DNA of 64,000 nucleotides from Streptomyces sp. XY006 (GTDB taxonomy: Bacteria; Actinomycetota; Actinomycetes; Streptomycetales; Streptomycetaceae): positions 1-64,000 of the forward strand of contig NZ_NOKT01000005.1 of the NCBI RefSeq assembly GCF_002237655.1. The letters run 5' to 3'. Made by a program: the position numbers and the translations under genes. Shown here one piece after another: positions 56,953-64,000 of this stretch. The notes beneath the pieces were generated by a model, which saw only the letters and a list, made by a program, of their open reading frames with translations, was not told the origin of the DNA and searched no databases. Numbering within the stretch: position 1 is the stretch's first letter; each line of letters starts with the position of its first letter.

Positions 56953-59496
56953 TCAGCGGTCGGCGGGCGGAGTCGAGGGGACGGGATCGGCGGCGGCCTG
57001 CCGGGGTGGTGCGGCCGCCTCCTCGCGGTGCGGCGGCTCGGCGTCGCCGTCACGGGCCCGGAGCGTGCCGCGCTGGAAGCCGGCCAGGGAGGAGGCGGCG
57101 GCCTCCGCGGTGAACTCGTCGAGGGAGGTGTCCTCGGCGGCGGGCGGTGCCTCCTCACGCAGCTCCTCCACGAGGCTGGTCTGCGGCACCCGGCGCGGGA
57201 GCGGGGCGAGACCGTCCCGGCGGGGGATCACCTCGCGGGCGGCGCTGCGGGACCCGGGGGCGGAGACGGCGGTGCGGGCGGCCACCAGCGGGCGGGGCTC
57301 CCGCGGGGAGGTCCCCCCGCTCCGGGCTCCGGTGCCCGGGGACGACCCGGTGCCCTCGGGTGTCCCTCCGTCCTGCGCGGTCCCGTCGGCCCCGGCGCGC
57401 GCCGGAGCGTGGCCGTTCGCCGCCGTGCCTCCGTCAGCCGGCATCCGCCCGTCCTCCGGGGTGTGGACGGCGCCGTCCACGCGGCCCTTCGTGCCGGCGC
57501 CGTCCACGCGGCCCTTCGTGCCGGCTCCGTCCTCGGCGCCCGGCAGCCCGGGTGCCCCGTCGCCCGGGGCCTCGCGCACCACGATCTCGTGCGGGACCAG
57601 CACGATCGCCGTGGTCCCGCCGTACGGCGAGGCCCGCAGGGTGACCGCGATCCCGTGCCGGTGGGCCAGCTGGGCGACCACGAACATGCCGAGCCGCAGG
57701 TCGTCGGCGAGCGCCACCACGTCGAACTGCGGGGGGACCGCCAGCTGTTCGTTGAAGGACGCGTAGTCCTCCTCCGACATGCCGAGGCCGCGGTCCTCCA
57801 CCTCGACGGCCAGCCCCTTGGCCACCATCGCGGCCCGTACGGTGACGGGGCTCGGCGCGGGCGAGTAGGCGGTCGCGTTGTCGATGAGCTCGGCCAGCAG
57901 GTGGATGACGTCGGCCACCGCGGGCGGGGCGACGTACACCTCCTCCTCGGTGTGCACCTCCACCCGCTGGTACTCGGCGACCTCCCCGATCGCGCTGCGC
58001 AGGATGTCGATCAGCGCCACCGGCTCGCTCCAGCTGCGGCCCGGCCGTTCCCCGCTGACGATGACCAGGTTCTCCTCGTAGCGGCGCAACTGGCTCGCCG
58101 TGGAGTCCAGTTCGTACAGGCCCTTGAGGATGTCCGGGTCGGTGTGCTCGCGTTCCAGCGTGTCGAGCTTGGCCAGCTGGAGGTTGACCAGGTTCTGGCT
58201 CTGCCGGGCGATGCCGAGGATGACCTTCTGGAAGCCGCGCCGGGTGTCGGCGAGTTCGACCGCCGTGTGCACGGCCGTGCGCTGGGCGGTGTTGAACGCC
58301 TGTGCCACCTGGCCGAGTTCGTCGTGCCCGTAGTCCAGCTCGGGCGTCGCCGACTCCGGGTCGACCGTCTCGCCCCGGTCCAGCCGCGCCACCACGTCCG
58401 GCAGCCGCTCCTGCGCGAGGCTCACGGCGGCCCGGCGCAGCCCGCGCAGCCGCCGGGACAGCGAGCGCGTGATCCGCCAGGACATGCCGACGCAGACGAG
58501 CAGCGCGAGCAGCCCGGCGGCGCTCAGCAGGGCCGCCTTGAGCAGCAGGGCGTCCGCCTTGTCGGCGCTGCGCTGGAGCAGTCCCGTCGTCTGCTGCTGG
58601 ATGAGGCCCGCGTACTGCTCGGACAGCTTGTCCATGGCGGCGTTCCACCGCTTCTGGGAGTCCGGCAGGGCGATCCGGTCGGGCGCGGCACCGGAGTTGC
58701 GCGAGGCCAGCACCCGGTCCTCGACGGACTGCAGCGTCTGCCACTCGGAGCCCGCCAGGATCCGCTCGGTCTGTGCCTTGGCCTCGCCGGTCAGCTGCGG
58801 CACGACCTGGTCCTGCACCAGCCAGCGCCGGGTGTTGACCAGCTCGGCGAACTGCGTCCAGGCCGCGTCCTGCAGATGCCCCGACGGCCACGCCAGGGTC
58901 AGCTGCGCGTCCTCCCGGGAGACCAGCTCCGCCGTGTGTTCCAGCGCCACGAGCGGACCGGCCTGCGAGGTGAGGTCGCCGTCGTCGACCTGGGACAGCT
59001 CCTGGAAGGCGTGGATCTGGTCGTCGATGATCGAGGAGTACTGGTCGAGCGCCTGCTGGGGTGTGATGTCGGTGGGGTTGTCGACCTGGTCCCGGTAGTA
59101 CTCCAGGCTGCCCACCGAGCCGAGCACCGAGTAGAGACGGTCGGAGATGCGGGAGGGCGCCTTCTCGATCGCGTCCGCCTGCCCGACCAGCTTCGCGACG
59201 GCCTTGTCGGTCTCCTCGCGCTGCGCGTCCAGGGCGGCGCGGGAGCCGCGCGGCGAGGCCAGCCAGGCGGCGGACAGACTGCGCTCGCGCTGCAGGGCGA
59301 GTGTCGCGTCGGTGCCCATGGCACCGGTCGACCGGCTCAGCTCGGTCTGGTCGCGCAGCCGCAGCCCTTCCGAGAACATCTGGATCGTCGTCACGCCCCA
59401 CATGGCGGCGAGGGTGACGCCCGGCACCAGGGCCAGCAGCACCAGGGAGAGGCGTATGGAACCGAGGCGGCGCCGGGCACCTGTCCGTCGAGACAT
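56953..59496 (-). CDS. cvnA: conservon sensor-kinase-like protein (CvnA), divergent H box
   Basis: This 847-aa membrane protein has TM1 (IRLSLVLLALVPGVTLAAMWGV, about 14-35) and an extracellular nitrate/sensing-like domain to about 310. TM2 is LLLKAALLSAAGLLALLVCVGMSW and a HAMP-like region follows. The ATPase domain is intact: AELIDNATAYSPAPS (N box), VEDRGLGMSEEDY (G1), LRLGMFVVAQLAHRHG (G2). In place of the usual LDH-containing helix it has YELDSTASQLRRYEENL, without His. A long Pro/Ala/Gly-rich tail (about 670-847) includes a duplicated DGAGTKGRV. ATG at 59496 puts TM1 near the N terminus. Confidence 0.9.
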   Translation of the reverse strand: MSRRTGARRRLGSIRLSLVLLALVPGVTLAAMWGVTTIQMFSEGLRLRDQTELSRSTGAMGTDATLALQRERSLSAAWLASPRGSRAALDAQREETDKAVAKLVGQADAIEKAPSRISDRLYSVLGSVGSLEYYRDQVDNPTDITPQQALDQYSSIIDDQIHAFQELSQVDDGDLTSQAGPLVALEHTAELVSREDAQLTLAWPSGHLQDAAWTQFAELVNTRRWLVQDQVVPQLTGEAKAQTERILAGSEWQTLQSVEDRVLASRNSGAAPDRIALPDSQKRWNAAMDKLSEQYAGLIQQQTTGLLQRSADKADALLLKAALLSAAGLLALLVCVGMSWRITRSLSRRLRGLRRAAVSLAQERLPDVVARLDRGETVDPESATPELDYGHDELGQVAQAFNTAQRTAVHTAVELADTRRGFQKVILGIARQSQNLVNLQLAKLDTLEREHTDPDILKGLYELDSTASQLRRYEENLVIVSGERPGRSWSEPVALIDILRSAIGEVAEYQRVEVHTEEEVYVAPPAVADVIHLLAELIDNATAYSPAPSPVTVRAAMVAKGLAVEVEDRGLGMSEEDYASFNEQLAVPPQFDVVALADDLRLGMFVVAQLAHRHGIAVTLRASPYGGTTAIVLVPHEIVVREAPGDGAPGLPGAEDGAGTKGRVDGAGTKGRVDGAVHTPEDGRMPADGGTAANGHAPARAGADGTAQDGGTPEGTGSSPGTGARSGGTSPREPRPLVAARTAVSAPGSRSAAREVIPRRDGLAPLPRRVPQTSLVEELREEAPPAAEDTSLDEFTAEAAASSLAGFQRGTLRARDGDAEPPHREEAAAPPRQAAADPVPSTPPADR
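57471..57524 (-). repeat. perfect 27-bp tandem duplication in cvnA
   Basis: The 27 bases at 57471-57497 are repeated exactly at 57498-57524. On the minus strand each copy encodes the nine residues of the DGAGTKGRV unit in the disordered CvnA tail. Identity at the nucleotide level implies a recent event. Confidence 0.9.
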
Positions 59497-59632
59497 CGTC
59501 GTCCTAGGGCGATCAGCGGGGGGCGAGGAACGGGGAGGCGGAGCGGTCGGGGAGGGCGGGGGAGGGGCGCGGGGGTGTGCCGGGTGCGGCACATGGGATG
59601 CGCAGGATGTTATCCGCACAAGTGGACGTACG

Positions 59633-59646
59633 GGCCGGGCCCGGCC
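59633..59646 (-). terminator. short palindrome after the orphan binding lipoprotein
   Basis: GGCCGGGCCCGGCC is a 14-bp perfect palindrome starting 34 bases after the stop of the binding-protein gene on the minus strand and 136 bases ahead of cvnA. It may terminate that transcript. Confidence 0.4.
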
Positions 59647-59680
59647 GAATTGTTGGCGACACCGTCACGGGAGGGTCCGG

Positions 59681-60691
59681 TCACCGGGTCCCGGCGGCGG
59701 CGAACCGCGCGACGGAGGAGACGTTCGACCTGGTCACGAAGGCGGGCCCGGTGAGCACCGGAGCCGCCCCGCCGCCGCTGACGTTGCCGTTGGTCCGGTA
59801 CAGCCACAGGGCGTCCACCGCGAGGTAGCCCTGCAGATACGGCTGCTGGTCCACGGCGAACTGCACGGAGCCGTCCCGCACCGCCCGCACCAGGTTCCTG
59901 TTGAGGTCGAAGGTGGCCACCTCGGCCCTGCTCCCGGCCCGGCGCACGGCCTCGACCGCGGTGAGCGCGTACTGCGCGCCGTTGGTGACGACCTCGTCGA
60001 TGCTTCGGTCCTGCCGCAGCCGCGCGGCGATCGTGGCGGTCACCGCGTTCATGTCGGTGCCGTCCACGTACAGGTTCTCGGTGTCGCCGCCGAAGGTCTT
60101 CTTCACGCCGGCGCAGCGGGCCTCCAGCGCGACGTTGCCCCGCTCGTGCACCACGCACAGGGCGTGCTTGGCCTTGAGGTCGTCCAGCTTGTCGCCGACG
60201 GCCCGGCCCGCGACGGACTCGTCCTGGCCGAAGTACTCCAGCAGCCCCGTCGGCCGCCAGGCGTCGATGCCGGAGTTCAGTCCGACGACGGGGATGCCGG
60301 CCGCCCGGGCCTGCGCGACCGGGCCCCGCATCGCCGCCGGCTTGGCCAGCGTCACCGCGATGCCGTCGACCTTGTCGCGGACCGCGTCGCGCACCAGGCC
60401 GGCCTGCGCGGCCGGGTCGGCGTCGCTGGTGTACGTCAGGTCGATCCCGTCCTTGGCCGCCGCGGCCTCGGCGCCCCGGCGCACCAGGTCCCAGAAGGCG
60501 TCGCCCTCGCCGCCGTGCGTGACCAGGGCGACCCTCATCCCCGAGCCGGACCCCGCCGCCGCGTCCCCGCCCGGCGCGTCGTCGGCCGCGCCCAGGACGG
60601 AGCAGCCGGACACCAGCAGGCACAGGGCGGATGCCAGGACCGCGGCACGGGTGCGTCTGACGGGGGTGTGCGGCGGGGGTGGAGTGTTCAT
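59681..60691 (-). CDS. orphan sugar-type periplasmic-binding lipoprotein
   Basis: This 336-aa lipoprotein has a signal peptide with lipobox LVSGC (about 26-30) and a Peripla_BP_4 domain: MRVALVTHGGEGDAFWDLVRRGAEAAA, DGIAVTLAKPAAM, AGIPVVGLNSGIDAW, TNGAQYALTAVEA and VQFAVDQQPYLQGYLAVDAL. These are ribose/autoinducer-2-type binding-protein features. No permease or ATPase is near. ATG at 60691 sets the correct signal peptide. It lies just upstream of the conservon in the same orientation, raising the chance that it acts as a sensory partner of CvnA. Confidence 0.85.
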   Translation of the reverse strand: MNTPPPPHTPVRRTRAAVLASALCLLVSGCSVLGAADDAPGGDAAAGSGSGMRVALVTHGGEGDAFWDLVRRGAEAAAAKDGIDLTYTSDADPAAQAGLVRDAVRDKVDGIAVTLAKPAAMRGPVAQARAAGIPVVGLNSGIDAWRPTGLLEYFGQDESVAGRAVGDKLDDLKAKHALCVVHERGNVALEARCAGVKKTFGGDTENLYVDGTDMNAVTATIAARLRQDRSIDEVVTNGAQYALTAVEAVRRAGSRAEVATFDLNRNLVRAVRDGSVQFAVDQQPYLQGYLAVDALWLYRTNGNVSGGGAAPVLTGPAFVTRSNVSSVARFAAAGTR

Positions 60692-60991
60692 GGGGGCGGA
60701 ACCTCGCTGTGCGGCCGAGCTGGAGCAGGGTGAGAGCGCAGGCGGGCCGCGGGGTGTGCACCGACCGGATGACTCTCGCTGGCCCGGAGCCAACCGTGTG
60801 TGACCACACCCCGTCAAGTGAGCAGCCACATGCCGTGAGTTGATGCTGCCGCATCGTGATGATCTGTCCGACCCGTCGAACAGCCCTGTTCCCGCTTCCG
60901 GTGGGCGGGACGCCGCCCCACGGCGCGAGGCCCTCGTCGCGGCTGCCCTCGCCTGCGCTTTCCGTACCGTCCGCGCGGTTCCGGCCCGGGG
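60692..60991. other. 300-base gap between binding lipoprotein and DUF6114 gene
   Basis: No gene is recognisable. On the minus strand a TTGACG -35-like hexamer is followed by a GTGTG-N2-CACAC palindrome (60798-60809), which is probably part of the promoter/operator of the lipoprotein gene. The remaining part has the composition of an untranslated leader. Confidence 0.4.
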
Positions 60992-61426
60992 TCAGCCCGG
61001 GGCCTGTGCGGCCCGTGCCGCCCGGGCCTCCTTCCGGCGCCTGCGGCGGCTGACGCGCGGTTCCTGGTCCGGCAGCCAGCCGAAGGCGAGGCAGCTGCCG
61101 GCCACGCCCAGGAGCAGACCGACGAAGAAGCCGCCCAGGTTGGAGGTCAGCCAGGAGCCCAGCGAGACCAGGACCCCGATGACCGAGTAGAACAGGTGCT
61201 GGGCGGGGTTGAAGAGGATCAGCACCCCGCACAGCAGCATTACGGCGGGCAGCAGATAGCCGGCCAGGCCCTGCATGCCGACGTGCAGGACGACGTCCAG
61301 CGACGCCCTGAGGGTGAGCAGGATCTCCGCCCCGCCCAGGGCGAGCAGCAGCCCGCCCCAGAACGGCCGGCCGGCCCGCCACCGCCGGAAGGCGGGCCGG
61401 AGCTTTCCGCGCGGGCCGCCGGACAT
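60992..61426 (-). CDS. DUF6114 membrane protein
   Basis: This 144-aa protein has four hydrophobic helices (GRPFWGGLLLALGGAEILL, GLAGYLLPAVMLLCGVLILF, FYSVIGVLVSLGSWLTSNLGG, FFVGLLLGVAGSCLAFGWL) and a highly basic C-terminal tail. This is the DUF6114 pattern. Its ATG at 61426 shares one base with the TGA stop of the DUF6230 gene (TGATG), so the two are translationally coupled. Streptomyces homologues sometimes carry the label cholesterol esterase, for which no motif is visible. Confidence 0.85.
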   Translation of the reverse strand: MSGGPRGKLRPAFRRWRAGRPFWGGLLLALGGAEILLTLRASLDVVLHVGMQGLAGYLLPAVMLLCGVLILFNPAQHLFYSVIGVLVSLGSWLTSNLGGFFVGLLLGVAGSCLAFGWLPDQEPRVSRRRRRKEARAARAAQAPG

Positions 61427-62100
61427 CAGCAACCCGACTCGCTGAAGCCCAGCTTCAGCCCGGGGAGCTTGAACACGCCGGCGGTCGTGGCGTAGTTGGT
61501 CTGCCGCAGGCTGGCGATGTGCACGGTGTCGGACTGCTGGCTGAACACGCCCTTCGGCCCGCGGCCCTTCGGCCCGGCCTTGTCGAGGGTGCTCGCGTCG
61601 TTGCCGATCTCGATGTTGTTGAACGCCGCGTCGCCGGAGAGCTGGGTCGAGTCGGTCGTCAGATCGCTGGCGGTGACCTTCTGCGCGCCCTCTCCCGCCC
61701 GGATGACCAGGTTGGTGCCGCCCAGGTCCACGCTCTGGCACAGCTTGGTGAGGGTCGCGTTCTTGATCACGGACGTGACGACCAGCACCTGGCCACCGGT
61801 GTCGCCGGCGTTCGGGCTGCCCTCGGCCATCTCGTCCAGGGCGCCGAACTGCGCGAAGCCGGTGCCGTTCAGCTCGGTCGCCGTGACGGTGAACGGCATG
61901 CCCGAGATGGCGAACTGCACGCCCAGCGCCCCTTCGGCGGTGAGGATCGCGAGACCCGCGGCGACCGCGGCGGCCGGCACCGCCATCACCGCGGCCCGGC
62001 GCGCCCGGACCCGCCCGCGACGCGCGGGGGCGTCGCCGGCCTCCGGGGTGCCGCCGGGTCTGTCGGAGGTGTGCTCGCCGTGCTCGGCGGAGGAGGTCAT
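61426..62100 (-). CDS. DUF6230 exported protein
   Basis: This 224-aa protein has a basic stretch and hydrophobic segment (AAVMAVPAAAVAAGLAILTAEGALG, about 38-62) acting as signal or anchor. The DUF6230 domain follows: VQFAISGMPFTVTATELNGTGFAQF, VLVVTSVIKNATLTKLCQSVDL and late TNYATTAGVFKLPGLKLGFSESGC. ATG at 62100 is chosen for its position before the basic segment. It pairs with DUF6114 downstream. The predicted beta-rich body is probably external; function unknown. Confidence 0.85.
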   Translation of the reverse strand: MTSSAEHGEHTSDRPGGTPEAGDAPARRGRVRARRAAVMAVPAAAVAAGLAILTAEGALGVQFAISGMPFTVTATELNGTGFAQFGALDEMAEGSPNAGDTGGQVLVVTSVIKNATLTKLCQSVDLGGTNLVIRAGEGAQKVTASDLTTDSTQLSGDAAFNNIEIGNDASTLDKAGPKGRGPKGVFSQQSDTVHIASLRQTNYATTAGVFKLPGLKLGFSESGC

Positions 62101-63377
<1,277 letters not shown>

Positions 63378-63395
63378 CCTGATCCGTCAGGCGGT

Positions 63396-64000
63396 TCAGC
63401 GCCGCCGTAGCCGTACGACCAGGGCGGCGCCGCCGGTGAGCACCAGCACCGCCGCGGCGCCGCCCGCCAGCACGGGCGTGCCCGGCCCGGCGCCGTCCTC
63501 CGCGCGCCGCGGCTCCGCGGCCTGCCGCGCCTCCGGCACGACCTTGTCCTCGACCGGCTTCTCCGGCTTCTCCGGGTTCTCCACGGGCGGCTGCTCAGGC
63601 GTTTCCCCGGGCTTCTTCTCGCCGGGCGTCTTCTCCTCCGGTTCCTCCTCCGGTTTCTCCTTCTCCGGGAACGCCACGTCCGAGCACGAGTAATAGGTGT
63701 CCGGCGTACTGCTGTTCTGCCAGACCGTGTACAGCACGTGCCGGCCGGTGCGGTCGGAGGGCAGCGTCACCTTCATGCGGTACGCGCCGTCCGTCAGCTC
63801 CGGGTCCGTCACCCGTGCGAACGGCTCGCCCGGCAGGTCCGACCAGGACAGCGGCCCGGCGGGGTCGTAGCCGGGCTTCGTCAGGTACATCCGGAACGTG
63901 CCCGTGTGCGGGATCGTCGACGCGTACCGCATCGTCAGCGTGGCGCCGGGCGTCACCCGCGTCGACGGCCAGTCCGCGCGGGCCAGGTCGAGACCCCGGT
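63396..64000 (-). CDS. membrane-anchored AA10 lytic polysaccharide monooxygenase (5'-truncated)
   Basis: The frame is open through the right edge, so the N terminus with the first copper-binding His is missing. The visible part has DWPSTRVTPGATLTMRYAS, HTGTFRMYLTKPGYDP, WSDLPGEPFARV and TGRHVLYTVWQNSSTPDTYYSCSDVAF. These are the AA10/CBM33 core, where the second His lies in the PHTGTF region and the late Tyr/Phe region is near YYSCSDVAF. A Glu/Pro/Lys-rich linker of about 60 residues leads to a C-terminal membrane helix (GGAAAVLVLTGGAALVV) and Arg tail, an uncommon cell-surface form. Confidence 0.88.
   Translation of the reverse strand, partial: RGLDLARADWPSTRVTPGATLTMRYASTIPHTGTFRMYLTKPGYDPAGPLSWSDLPGEPFARVTDPELTDGAYRMKVTLPSDRTGRHVLYTVWQNSSTPDTYYSCSDVAFPEKEKPEEEPEEKTPGEKKPGETPEQPPVENPEKPEKPVEDKVVPEARQAAEPRRAEDGAGPGTPVLAGGAAAVLVLTGGAALVVRLRRR

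Overview
The window is very GC-rich, dense in genes with G/C third codon positions, frequent GTG starts and 4-bp start/stop overlaps. It carries families typical of Streptomyces: a conservon (cvnA-D), DUF3000, DUF6230/DUF6114, a HemQ-type heme pathway, Tat-exported PhoX and an AA10 LPMO. It is almost certainly chromosomal Streptomyces DNA. I saw no tRNA, rRNA or CRISPR array. The only mobile-element trace is the last 22 codons of an IS110-type transposase at the left edge.

Layout. 1-1571: transposase tail, a NYN/PIN-like protein and a secreted-lectin-like or propeller-like protein. 1814-7864: a polysaccharide locus, with a nucleotide-sugar dehydrogenase and a hyaluronan-synthase-like GT2 on the plus strand, facing a CBM3-GH16 protein and a Tat-exported deacetylase on the minus strand across a strong bidirectional terminator. 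8026-11369: fadA-fadB beta-oxidation operon behind palindromic promoter elements. 11650-13821: RNase D and an orphan LuxR-type regulator. 14170-22172: DUF3000, hemE, rhomboid protease, CoA-disulfide-reductase-like flavoenzyme, DUF4349 lipoprotein, then the coproporphyrin-dependent heme genes hemG(Y)-hemQ. 22173-28476: secreted TAP hydrolase, a TIGR04222/DUF692 pair, a K+ channel, a membrane protein, PTH2 and a zinc-ribbon protein.

28520-36318: Rieske flavoprotein, an ArsR/AHSA1 pair with an operator over a leaderless start, PhoX, a slipin with a heptad-repeat tail, a SulP transporter plus beta-carbonic anhydrase (likely bicarbonate uptake), and a small His-rich secreted protein. 36517-41099: ZapE, a RibD-like reductase, an unknown protein, murC and msrB. 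41108-46526: a 969-aa membrane receptor with an extracellular periplasmic-binding-like domain, a DyP peroxidase and a flippase-like membrane protein.

46690-51833: a 13-copy 27-bp minisatellite, then a flavin-based transmembrane electron-transfer operon (ferric-reductase-like, FMN-binding lipoprotein-like, ApbE), divergent from an OmpR/HK two-component pair with 11-bp direct repeats in the shared promoter. 51916-55445: OpuC-type osmolyte ABC importer. 55575-59496: a complete conservon whose kinase-like CvnA seems to lack its phosphoacceptor His. 59681-64000: an orphan sugar-type binding lipoprotein, DUF6230/DUF6114 membrane pair, a secreted protein, and a membrane-anchored AA10 LPMO running off the right edge.
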